DNA from: Pseudomonas delhiensis
GTDB taxonomy: Bacteria; Pseudomonadota; Gammaproteobacteria; Pseudomonadales; Pseudomonadaceae
Assembly (NCBI RefSeq): GCF_900187975.1
Contig: NZ_FZPC01000047.1
Span: forward strand, 1 to 37,507
Direction: 5' to 3'
Length of the DNA: 37,507 nucleotides
In this document: positions 26,192-33,598 of the stretch, piece after piece
Position numbering within the stretch: position 1 is the first letter of the stretch
How the letters are laid out: each line of letters begins with the position of its first letter
Notes under the pieces: generated by a model
Told to the model about the DNA's origin: nothing
Seen by the model: only the letters and a program-made list of their open reading frames with translations
Database searches by the model: none
Translations under genes and position numbers: made by a program

Positions 26192-26650
26192 ATGCAGCAG
26201 ACACACCCAACCCGCCAGCGCGGCGCCGTGACCATCGAGTTCGCCGCCACCTTCATCCTGTTCTTCACCGTGTTCTACGGCGTGCTGGCGTACTGCATAC
26301 CCCTGCTGGTGCTGCAGTCGTTCAACGACGCCGCGGCCGCCGGCGCGCGGGTGGCGGTGTCGGTGAACGATACGCTGGGTTCGCAGCAGTACCAGGCGGC
26401 CCTGCAGGACACCGTGGCCCAGGCCGTGGCGGACCGCCTCGGCTGGATGCCGAGCCGCTGGTACACCGGCTGCAGCGGCGGCAAGTTCGTCGCCACGCCG
26501 GTGGCCGAGGGGCGCTACACGCGCATCACCGTCTGCGTGCGCTACCCCGCCGACGGCGCCCCGCTGGTGCCGGTGCTGACGCTGCCGGGCATCGGCCCGG
26601 TGCCGCGGTTGCCCGCGGTGCTGCAGGCCCAGGCCAGCCTGCTGCTGTGA
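26192..26650 (+). CDS. TadE/TadF-like minor pseudopilin
   Basis: This protein of 152 residues has the pseudopilin N-terminus RQRGAVTIEFAATFILFFTVFYGVLAY, with a Gly-Ala processing site, Glu at +5 and Phe at +6, and a hydrophobic helix. The remaining 100 residues are periplasmic and contain two Cys (in YTGCSGG and ITVCVRY) that may pair. TadE/TadF proteins are minor pilins processed by the same peptidase as Flp. Only one is found here where many tad loci have two, so TadE or TadF cannot be chosen. GGGGGAACCC lies before the ATG, and the kinase gene follows after 8 bases. Confidence 0.87.
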   Translation: MQQTHPTRQRGAVTIEFAATFILFFTVFYGVLAYCIPLLVLQSFNDAAAAGARVAVSVNDTLGSQQYQAALQDTVAQAVADRLGWMPSRWYTGCSGGKFVATPVAEGRYTRITVCVRYPADGAPLVPVLTLPGIGPVPRLPAVLQAQASLLL

Positions 26651-26658
26651 GGTCGACG

Positions 26659-29415
26659 ATGCTGGGTCTATTCCGTGGCCATTCCAACGACAAGGCCGCT
26701 CCGGCGCCGGACACTGAGGCGCCGATGCCCCGACAAGACGCGCAGAGCGGGCTCTGCGAGCAGTTCTGGCAATGGAGCCAGGAGCACTGGGACCTGTGCA
26801 TCGAGCTGGACGCCGAGGACCGCGTGTGCCGCCTGGGCGGGCGCCGTGCCCGCTGCCTGGCGCCGCCACGGCAAGCCGATGCGGCGTACCTGGGCGACTA
26901 CCTGGAGCGCAGGTCGCGCCCCGCCGGCCCACCCCTGGCGGTGCGCCAGGCCGGGCAGGTGGACCTGGCCCTGCGCAGCATCGACCAGCAGCCGCTGGTC
27001 TTCCGCGTGCAGGTCAGCCCACTGGCCGGCCGCGGCTGCCTGCTGCTGGGCACCGACATTTCCGACCTGAACTGGCAGAGCGACAGGGAAAAGTCGCAGA
27101 TGCAGTGCTTCAACGTGATCAAGCTGCTGCTCTCCAGGCTCGGCCACGTCGCCCTGGCCGAGCTGCCGGGCGCGGTCGGCGAAGCGCTCGAGGTCATGGC
27201 GAACAGCTTCCGCCTGCAGTCCATGGCCCTGGTCCTGGCGCAGCCGGGCAGTGGCGGGCGGGTGTTCGCCAGCTTCGTCCGCCCGGGCGCCGGCAGCCTG
27301 CTGCGCGAAGGCCTGGCCTTGCCGGATTGCGGGCTCGCCGCCCTGGCCGACAGCACCCTGCTCGGCGCTGACGGGCCAGGCTCGGCACTGCTCAAGCAGC
27401 TGTGCTGCGAGCAGCTGCAGGTCGTTCCGGCGACGCTGCAGGGTGGGCAGGTGGCCTGGCTGATCGGCGAGCCGGAAGGCCTCGACGAGAGCCGCGCGGG
27501 ACTCTCGCCCGGCGACTGGCAATGCCTGGCCGAGCAACTGGCGCTGCAGGTCTTCGGCCGCCTCGAGCGCAAGCGCCTGCGCGACGGCCTGCACCGGCTG
27601 AACCTGCTGGAGAACATGGTGCAGGGCGGCTACTGGCGCTATGACGCGGCGCGCGAAGGCTTCGAGTTCTCCGCCGCGGTGGCAGCCATCCTGGAGCTGC
27701 CGGACGGGCAGACGTGCTTGTCGCTGGAGGAACTCCTGCAGCGCTTCCACCCCGCGGATGCCGACGAGCTGCTGATACGCCTGCGCCAACTGGGCCCGGA
27801 AGGGGAGCTGAAGCTGGACCTGCGCCTCTGCCCGGATTCCTGGACCCAGGTGCGGCGCTGGCTGCGCTTGCAGGGCCGCCGGCAGGGCGGCATGGACAAC
27901 GGCTTCCTCGGCGGCGTGCTGCTCGACGTCAGCGAGGCGCGACAGCAGGCACAGCAGGCCGAGGCCACCCATGCCCGGCTGCGCAACCTGATCGACAAGG
28001 CGCCGGTGGTGATCTACGTGCAGCGCGTGGAGAACGGCCAGCTCATTCCGGAGTTCTACAGCGAAAGCGCCGGCAACCTGCTGGGCCTCGACCTGCAGGC
28101 GAACAACTGGCAGGCCCTGGCCGAGCGCGTCCATCCGGACGACCTGGGCAGCTTCTTCGAGCGCGGCCGCACGCTGCTGCGCGAAGGGCGCGTCAACGCC
28201 GAATACCGCCTGCGCGATGGCGCCGGGCAATGGCACTGGCTGTACGACGAGGCCAAGCTGCTGCGCGACGTGCAGGGCATGCCGCGGGAAGTGGTGGGCC
28301 TGTGGCTGGACGTGACCGAGCGGCACCAGGCGGCGCTGCGCATCGCCGAGAGCGAGGAGCGCTACCGGGTGCTGGTGGAGGACTCGCCGGCGCTGATCTG
28401 CCGCTACTCGGCCAGCCTGGCGTTGACCTTCGTGAACCAGACCTTCGCCAGCTTCCTCGGCGAGCCGGTGGACGAGTTGCTGGGGCGCCGCCTGGACTAC
28501 TGGCTGTCCGAACGCGACTGCAGCGCGCTGCGCGCGCGCCTGGTCGAAGGCGCCGGCAGCGGCGCCGAGGAATCCTGGGAGCTGCGCTTCAACCTGCCCG
28601 GGCGGGAGTGCCGCTGGCTGATCTGGAGCGACCGCCTGCTGTTCGACGGGCAGGGCCGGCTGCGGGAGGTCCAGGCGGTAGCGCGGGACAACACCTCGGT
28701 GCGCCACTCCCAGCAGCAACTCGCCCAGGGCGCCAAGATGGCCGCCCTGGGGCAGATGGTCAGCGGCATGGCCCACGAGATGAAGCAGCCCCTGCACGTC
28801 ATGCGCCTGGCGCTTTTCAATGCCTGGCAGCGGCTGGACGACCCGCAGTACCTGGGCGAAAAGCTGAAGCGGGTGGATGCGCAGGTCGACCGCCTGACCC
28901 GCGTGGTCAACCACATGGGGGTGTTCAGCCGCAAGTCCGACCTGGACATGGCCCCGTTCGACCCCCATGGCTGTTGCGAGGCGGTGGTGCTGCTGCTGGG
29001 CGAGAGCATGGCCCAGCAGGGTATCGCGCTGGAACTGGCGGTGCCGCAGGCGCGCCCGCAGGTGATGGGTTTCGCCGACCAGCTGGAGCAGGTGCTGGTG
29101 AACCTGCTGGCCAATGCCCGCGACGCCTTGCTGGAAAAGCGCGAAGGCCCCCGCTGGATCCGCCTGGGCCAGCAGCCTTGCGCCGAACCCGGCTGGCTGG
29201 AGCTGCACGTGTGCGACAGCGCCGGCGGCATCGAGCCGGCGCTGCTCGAACGCATCTTCGAACCCTTCTTCACCACCAAGCCGGTGGGGCAGGGGACCGG
29301 GCTGGGGTTGTCGGTGAGCCACGACCTGATCCGCAACATGGGCGGCAGCCTGTGCGTCAGCAACGCCGAGGCGGGGGCGCTGTTCGTCATCCGCCTGCCG
29401 CTGGCGGAGGGTTGA
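26659..29415 (+). CDS. pprA: PprA-like multi-PAS sensor histidine kinase
   Basis: This 918-residue kinase has no membrane segment. After an N-terminal region with a GAF/PAS-like part (about 30-310) come PAS/PAC units: one near 315-430, one near 440-560 (FYSESAGNLLGLD... WHWLYDEAKLL... GLWLDVTERH) and one near 570-690. The kinase core has His706 in GMAHEMKQPLHVM, the N box NLLANARDAL, a slightly altered G1 box (DSAGGIEP) and G2 GQGTGLGLSVS, with FEPFFTTKP between. Its size and place fit PprA, the kinase paired with PprB in P. aeruginosa. It is the last gene of the tad operon, 8 bases after the pseudopilin gene; GAGG precedes the ATG. Its partner regulators lie at the far end of the locus. Confidence 0.85.
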   Translation: MLGLFRGHSNDKAAPAPDTEAPMPRQDAQSGLCEQFWQWSQEHWDLCIELDAEDRVCRLGGRRARCLAPPRQADAAYLGDYLERRSRPAGPPLAVRQAGQVDLALRSIDQQPLVFRVQVSPLAGRGCLLLGTDISDLNWQSDREKSQMQCFNVIKLLLSRLGHVALAELPGAVGEALEVMANSFRLQSMALVLAQPGSGGRVFASFVRPGAGSLLREGLALPDCGLAALADSTLLGADGPGSALLKQLCCEQLQVVPATLQGGQVAWLIGEPEGLDESRAGLSPGDWQCLAEQLALQVFGRLERKRLRDGLHRLNLLENMVQGGYWRYDAAREGFEFSAAVAAILELPDGQTCLSLEELLQRFHPADADELLIRLRQLGPEGELKLDLRLCPDSWTQVRRWLRLQGRRQGGMDNGFLGGVLLDVSEARQQAQQAEATHARLRNLIDKAPVVIYVQRVENGQLIPEFYSESAGNLLGLDLQANNWQALAERVHPDDLGSFFERGRTLLREGRVNAEYRLRDGAGQWHWLYDEAKLLRDVQGMPREVVGLWLDVTERHQAALRIAESEERYRVLVEDSPALICRYSASLALTFVNQTFASFLGEPVDELLGRRLDYWLSERDCSALRARLVEGAGSGAEESWELRFNLPGRECRWLIWSDRLLFDGQGRLREVQAVARDNTSVRHSQQQLAQGAKMAALGQMVSGMAHEMKQPLHVMRLALFNAWQRLDDPQYLGEKLKRVDAQVDRLTRVVNHMGVFSRKSDLDMAPFDPHGCCEAVVLLLGESMAQQGIALELAVPQARPQVMGFADQLEQVLVNLLANARDALLEKREGPRWIRLGQQPCAEPGWLELHVCDSAGGIEPALLERIFEPFFTTKPVGQGTGLGLSVSHDLIRNMGGSLCVSNAEAGALFVIRLPLAEG

Positions 29416-29416
29416 T

Positions 29417-29440
29417 GGGGGCGAACGAAAGTTCGCTCCC
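29417..29440 (+). terminator. Hairpin terminator after the tad operon
   Basis: GGGGGCGAAC / GTTCGCTCCC, with one G-U pair and a GAAA tetraloop, forms a 10-bp stem directly after the kinase stop codon. It is followed by TGTGGTTT, so the U-run is poor, but its place fits the end of the operon. Confidence 0.6.
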
Positions 29441-29565
29441 TGTGGTTTAGTCAGGAAGTTCGGAAGTTGATTGGCGGGGCTCTTTCAGCGAGGGCCCGGC
29501 GTTATTGAAGTCCATGAGAAATAAATAACCCTTGGCTGCGAAGATAATGGAGCGAGGGCTCTGTC

Positions 29566-29673
29566 ATGCTGTTTGCGATCCTTGCTGGCGTGTTCGTGGT
29601 TATCGTCCTGGAATTCCTGCGGGTATTGAGAAGTTCCAGCCGCAGGCGGCGGCGCGATACCGGGGACGAATGA
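29566..29673 (+). CDS. Possible 35-residue membrane microprotein
   Basis: This short ORF encodes a hydrophobic helix (LFAILAGVFVVIVLEFLRVL) followed by a basic tail ([10 protein letters not shown]). That is the usual form of single-pass bacterial microproteins with the tail in the cytoplasm. GAGGG lies nine bases before the ATG. It follows the tad operon terminator. There is no known family, so the call rests on form and ribosome site only. Confidence 0.35.
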   Translation: MLFAILAGVFVVIVLEFLRVLRSSSRRRRRDTGDE

Positions 29674-29780
29674 GCGGAGCGGGGGCGGGGAGCCATCCCG
29701 GCGGCGGGGATGGCGGCATGTTCATGGCGTGGGGGGCAGCCTGGAAGGCCGCGCAGGGCGGGGGCGAGGCGGGGCGACTA

Positions 29781-29969
29781 CTAGTGGTGGACGGCCCGGC
29801 GGAAGCGGAGCTTCTGCCAGCCGATGGTGCTTCTGAAGTGCCCCGTGTCACCCCACAGCCTGAAGCGCAGGCTGCGGTAGAGCGACGTGGGAACGGTGCA
29901 GCCGATCCTTCTCAGGTGGCCGTACATCCAGACCAGGCCCTGGTCTTCGTAGTTGGCGCTCGCTTGCAT
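29781..29969 (-). CDS. Possible small basic protein, no family recognised
   Basis: This minus-strand ORF gives 62 residues from the ATG at 29969 (MQASANYEDQGLVWMYGHL...), rich in Arg, Trp and Tyr. The frame is open up to 30095, which would add 42 residues from the AT-rich patch. The aromatic/basic composition is unlike the Ala/Arg-rich shadow frames typical of this DNA, which slightly favours it being real. The ribosome site (GGAAAAAACCC) is weak. No function can be given. Confidence 0.3.
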   Translation of the reverse strand: MQASANYEDQGLVWMYGHLRRIGCTVPTSLYRSLRFRLWGDTGHFRSTIGWQKLRFRRAVHH

Positions 29970-30177
29970 GACGGGTTTTTTCCAAGGCACGTATAAATGG
30001 GTTTTTATTGTTTTGATTATTCGCCGTGCCGGTTCTTTTGGATATATCCATATGGTGCTAGTTGTTTGGTCTAGGCATTGTTTGAATATCCACAAGTCAT
30101 GAAATGGTTACGGCTTCCGGTGAAGTTGCCGAAGTTGCAGTGGCGCCTGGGCGAGGGGGCGCCGAGCGGCGCCCGGT

Positions 30178-30723
30178 TCACTCCTGCGGGGCGAGCAGCG
30201 TGTCGATTTCGCGGAAGATCGCCTGCCATTCCTCCTCGCTCACCTCCATGAGGCCGAAGGAGCGCAGCAGGAAGGCGCCCTTGGCGGCGAGGAAGGCCAG
30301 GCGGGCGTTGCGGCTGCGCTCGTCCTCGCCGCCTTCCTGGATGAGCAGGGGGCGGTACCAGTCGCTGGACCGCTGGCGCAGTTCCTCCCGGCTGAGCATC
30401 GCCGCGAGCACGGCCGCGGCGCGCTTGCCCAGGGCTTCGTCGCTGGCGGCCATCAGCTGGACATGGGCGCGCAGGCTGTCGAGCGGTTCCGCTTCGTCTG
30501 GGGCGTTGTCGCGCACAGCCACCTCGAACTCCGCTTTCCATCGGTTGAACATGGCCTCGATCAGGCCATCCTTGGTGCCGAAGCAGGACTGCACGCCACC
30601 CTTGCTGATCCCGGCGGCCTTGGCCACCTCGCCGATGGACAGCGCCGCAACGCCTTCGCGCATGACTACGCCTTCGGCAGCATCCAGGACCTTGCCTCTA
30701 TCAATGACGGGGCGTTTACTCAT
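30178..30723 (-). CDS. TetR-family transcriptional repressor
   Basis: This regulator has 181 residues. The N-terminal helix-turn-helix (about 8-55) shows RGKVLDAAEGVVMREGVAALSIGEVAKAAGISKGGVQSCFGTKDGLIEAM, the TetR pattern, although QSCF replaces the usual YxHF. The remaining helices form the ligand and dimer domain and end in AIFREIDTLLAPQE. AGAGG six bases before the ATG is a good ribosome site. A perfect palindrome 20 bases upstream is probably its own operator. No efflux pump or enzyme gene stands next to it, so the controlled target is not evident; it may have been lost or may lie elsewhere. Confidence 0.9.
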   Translation of the reverse strand: MSKRPVIDRGKVLDAAEGVVMREGVAALSIGEVAKAAGISKGGVQSCFGTKDGLIEAMFNRWKAEFEVAVRDNAPDEAEPLDSLRAHVQLMAASDEALGKRAAAVLAAMLSREELRQRSSDWYRPLLIQEGGEDERSRNARLAFLAAKGAFLLRSFGLMEVSEEEWQAIFREIDTLLAPQE

Positions 30724-30742
30724 CAGGCCTCTTCTGCATTAG

Positions 30743-30756
30743 AATACGGTCGTATT
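30743..30756. promoter_or_regulatory. Probable TetR operator
   Basis: AATACG-GT-CGTATT has perfect 6-bp arms and sits just upstream of the TetR gene. It is a typical TetR-type operator in sequence style and place and indicates autoregulation. Confidence 0.7.
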
Positions 30757-31176
30757 TTAAGGTTGGCCAGCCGTGCGGCCGCCCGTGCCCGTTCTGTCCC
30801 GCTGCACCTGACAGCCATGGGACGGCACGGCCCTTCTCGATTCGCAGCAGCCGCGAGAGCTGTGCGCTTCCGGTGATGGCCAGGGACCATAGCCGGCAGG
30901 GAGGCGGTGGCTTCCATTCCTGACCGATTCGTCAACGTTTGCCGCCCGCTCGGCGGGGGCAAGTCATCAATGTTCATGGCAATGGCGATTTTTTGACATT
31001 GCCGGTCTTGCGGGTGGGTGTCGCTCCCCATGTGGACGGAAGGCTGACGCTTTCACCCAATGGGGAAGCATAACGCGCCCAGCGGGAAAGGCACGTCAGA
31101 CATGCTGGCAATTTACAGGCGCAGTTGCCGATGCCGCCTGGCGAGCCTTCGCCGAAGGCCGTCTCTGGATCGATGT
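30757..31176. other. Intergenic stretch with a strong hairpin
   Basis: No supported gene was found in these 420 bases. A hairpin TTGCCGCCCGC / GCGGGGGCAA with one bulge lies at 30939-30962 but has no T-run. TTGACA occurs at 30993 without a convincing -10 partner. An open frame extends the downstream MASE2 gene up to 31060, but that part resembles no MASE2 N-terminus. Confidence 0.5.
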
Positions 31177-32196
31177 ATGGAAATGGAAAGCAGTACTTCC
31201 GCCGGTATCGCCTTCGCCAGGCGCATTCATGCGCCACGCAGCCTGGGGTGCGGCCTCAGCTTCGTTTTCATCGCGGTGCTCGCCTATCCCGGCAACCCCG
31301 CGCTCTGGGCCTGGATGCTGGTCAATGGCTTCCTCTGGCCGGGCCTGGCCCGGGCCATCGCCGTGCGTGCCGCGGAGCCCTACCGGGCCGAACTGCGCAA
31401 CCTGCTGCTGGATTCGCTGTTCGCCGGCGGCTGGGTGGCCGTCATGCACTTCAGCCTGTTGCCCTCGGCGCTGCTGCTGTCGATGGTCACCATGCACAAC
31501 GTGGCGGCCAACGGGCCCGGCTTCATGCTCAAGGGCCTGCTGGCCAATATCGCGGGCATGGCAGTGGTGGGGCTGCTGACCGGCTACCAGGTGGACCTGG
31601 AGACCCCCGGGCGGGTGATCTGGGCCTGCCTGCCGATGCTGTTCCTCTACCCGCTGGCGGTGGGCTGGACCAGCTACAGCCTGGCGCGCCGCCTGCACGC
31701 CCAGCGCCGCGCCTTCTCCCTGGTGGACTGCTTCGACCAGCAGCAACTGCTGCTGTCCTACGACGTCTGGCTGCACCGCCTGGCCCAGGAGTTCGGCCGC
31801 TGCCGCCGCGGCGGGCCGCGGGCGACCCTGGCGCTGATCCGCATCGACGACCATGCCCGCCTGCGCCTGCACTACGGCAACCTCACCGCCGAGGCCCTCA
31901 GCGTGCGCCTGGGCCACCTGATCAAGGCCGAGGTGCGCAACACCGACCACGTGAGCCGCAAGCACCCGGACGAGTACCTGGTGCTGTTCCGCCAGACCCA
32001 CGGTGCCGGCGCCCGGGCCTGCGTCGAACGCATCGCCCAGCTGTTCGGCAACTTCGACGGGGCGTCGCTGCCGCCGCTGTCGCTGAGCATGGGCCTGGCC
32101 GACTACTCGACGGACTATGCCAGCGAGCACGACTGGATCGAGCAGGCCCGCCAGAGCCTGGCGCCCTGCGTGGTCGCCGAGGGCGCAGGCCCATAG
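31177..32196 (+). CDS. MASE2 membrane protein with degenerate GGDEF domain
   Basis: This protein has 339 residues. The N-terminal MASE2 sensor region (about 10-170) has FARRIHAPRSLGCGLSF, FLWPGLARAIA, EPYRAELRNLLLDSLFAGGWVAVM and several membrane segments, as in AdrA/YaiC-type cyclases. The C-terminal GGDEF-like domain keeps the fold but has HPDEY (263-267) in place of GGDEF. The inhibitory-site RxxD is kept as RNTD (254-257), exactly five residues before. It therefore probably makes no c-di-GMP but may bind it. The ATG at 31177 was chosen by comparison with MASE2 starts; 31183 is equally possible. It stands alone, downstream of the TetR gene on the opposite strand. Confidence 0.87.
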   Translation: MEMESSTSAGIAFARRIHAPRSLGCGLSFVFIAVLAYPGNPALWAWMLVNGFLWPGLARAIAVRAAEPYRAELRNLLLDSLFAGGWVAVMHFSLLPSALLLSMVTMHNVAANGPGFMLKGLLANIAGMAVVGLLTGYQVDLETPGRVIWACLPMLFLYPLAVGWTSYSLARRLHAQRRAFSLVDCFDQQQLLLSYDVWLHRLAQEFGRCRRGGPRATLALIRIDDHARLRLHYGNLTAEALSVRLGHLIKAEVRNTDHVSRKHPDEYLVLFRQTHGAGARACVERIAQLFGNFDGASLPPLSLSMGLADYSTDYASEHDWIEQARQSLAPCVVAEGAGP

Positions 32197-32198
32197 GC

Positions 32199-32378
32199 GC
32201 GACGTGGGTGGGGCCGCGTAGGGCGAATAACTGGCACCGATGCCGGCATTTTCCGGCTATCGTGGACAGAGTCCGCTCCTGCAGGTTGCCCTGACGTCGT
32301 GCCCTTGTAGGAGCGCGCCCTGCGCGCGAATCGCGGGCAGGGCCCGCTCCTGCAATTCCAGGGAAGCACGGTCGTAGG
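32199..32378. repeat. Third copy of the REP-like repeat
   Basis: This is a diverged copy of the elements at 89-409. GTGGGTGGGGC leads to GTAGGGCGAATAAC (32218-32231), and a long imperfect hairpin from GTAGGAGCGCGCC to CCGCTCCTGC (32307-32353) is followed by CCAGGGAAGCACGGTCGTAGG. It shows the uninterrupted GTAGGGCGAATAAC site that is split by the IS elements at both window ends. It fills most of the gap between the MASE2 gene and the RlmN-like gene. Confidence 0.8.
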
Positions 32379-32449
32379 AGAGGACTCCGTCCGCGATAGG
32401 CCGGGCCCCGCCGCGAAATCGCGGATGAATCGGACGCGTGCAGAAATCC

Positions 32450-33481
32450 TCAACCGTGCAGACGGCTGGTGTTCACCAGGTCCAGCGCCCGCGCCCGCAA
32501 CTGCCCGCAGCCGCCGTCGACGTCCTGGCCGGCGCTGTTGCGCACCTTGGTCAGCACGCCGCGGCTGTGCAGGTAGCGCACGATCTCGACGATGCGCGCG
32601 CCGTCCGGGCGCTGGTAGACGTCGCCTTCCAGGGCGTTGAAGGGGATCAGGTTGAGCACCGCGAACTTGCCCCTGAGCAGGCGCAGGATGCCGTCCAGCT
32701 CGTCCTGGCCATCGTTCACGCCCTTGAGCAGCGTCCACTGGTACTGGATGGGGTAGCCGACCTGGCGGGCGTAGGCCTCGCCCAGTTCCACCAGCTCGTC
32801 CGGGGTGAGCTTCGGCGCCTTGGGCAGCAGGTGTTCGCGCAGGTCCGCGCGGGTGCTGTGCAGCGACAGGGCCAGGGCCGGTTTCACCCGTTGCCGCGGC
32901 AGGCGCTCGAACACCCGCGGGTCGCCCACCGTGGAGAACACCAGGTGCTTGTGGCCGATGCCGCCGTCGCTGCCGAGCACGTCGATGGCCTCCAGCACGT
33001 TGTCGAGGTTGTGCGCCGGCTCGCCCATGCCCATGAACACCACCTTCTTCACCCGCCGCAGGCGCCGCGCCAGCACCACCTGGGCGACCATCTCGGCGGC
33101 GCTCACCTGGCGCAGCAGGCCGCTGCGGCCGGTCATGCAGAAGCGGCAGCCCACCGCGCAACCGACCTGGCTGGACACGCACAGGCCCTCGCGCGGCAGC
33201 AGCACGCTCTCCACCATCTGCCCGTCGGCCAGGCTCACCAGCAGGCGCTCGGAACCGTCCCCGGCGGGGTGGCGGGAATGCAGGCGCGCCAGGCCTTCCA
33301 GTTGCGCCGCCAGTTCCGGCACGGCGTTGCGCACCGCCAGCGGCAGGAAGTCCTCGCTGGCCTGGCGCCGGGTGCCGGCGTCCAGCGCGCGGCCCTGCAG
33401 CCAGGCACGCAGCATCCGCCCTCGGTGGCGGGGCAGGGCGCCGAGGTCGGCGAGGCGTTGGTCGAAGTCGGTCAGGCGCAT
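32450..33481 (-). CDS. RlmN/Cfr-family radical SAM RNA methyltransferase-like protein
   Basis: This protein has 343 residues. The radical SAM cluster motif CxxxCxxC is in VGCAVGCRFCMTG, with the GMGEP motif in VVFMGMGEPAHNLDNV. The methyl-carrying cysteine of RlmN corresponds to Cys in DVDGGCGQL near the C-terminus, while the preceding TR of RlmN reads NS here. RlmN makes m2A at A2503 of 23S rRNA and A37 of some tRNAs. At 343 residues it is shorter than usual RlmN (about 370-380), and housekeeping rlmN normally sits beside ndk, pilF and ispG, so this is more likely a paralogue. The ATG at 33481 has no clear ribosome site. Confidence 0.85.
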   Translation of the reverse strand: MRLTDFDQRLADLGALPRHRGRMLRAWLQGRALDAGTRRQASEDFLPLAVRNAVPELAAQLEGLARLHSRHPAGDGSERLLVSLADGQMVESVLLPREGLCVSSQVGCAVGCRFCMTGRSGLLRQVSAAEMVAQVVLARRLRRVKKVVFMGMGEPAHNLDNVLEAIDVLGSDGGIGHKHLVFSTVGDPRVFERLPRQRVKPALALSLHSTRADLREHLLPKAPKLTPDELVELGEAYARQVGYPIQYQWTLLKGVNDGQDELDGILRLLRGKFAVLNLIPFNALEGDVYQRPDGARIVEIVRYLHSRGVLTKVRNSAGQDVDGGCGQLRARALDLVNTSRLHG

Positions 33482-33598
33482 GGGGCGCGCATGCTAACAC
33501 CGGCGCCGGGCGCGGCGAAGGCGGGGCGACAGGCGCCGGTGCGTCATGGGCGCTTTCGCCTACGCTTCACCCCGTACCGCAACCAACCAGGGGGACAT

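Larger units (their letters stand above)
29441..30177. other. Mostly non-coding stretch with two possible small ORFs and an AT-rich patch
   Basis: No recognisable gene family is found here. The stretch includes a 35-codon ORF (29566-29673), a minus-strand ORF (29781-29969) and a patch (about 29985-30105) far more AT-rich than the rest of the window, with runs such as GGTTTTTATTG. The AT-rich patch could be a promoter or a site for an MvaT/H-NS-type silencer, or a remnant of transferred DNA. Confidence 0.5.

Noticed and set aside
26668..29322. 884-codon minus-strand frame opposite the PprA-like kinase
   Set aside because: The kinase has all catalytic boxes, whereas this frame has none and shows shadow composition.
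31060..31176. N-terminal extension of the MASE2 protein
   Set aside because: MASE2 proteins begin close to the FARR motif, and the extension is Arg/Cys-rich and unlike any known N-terminus.
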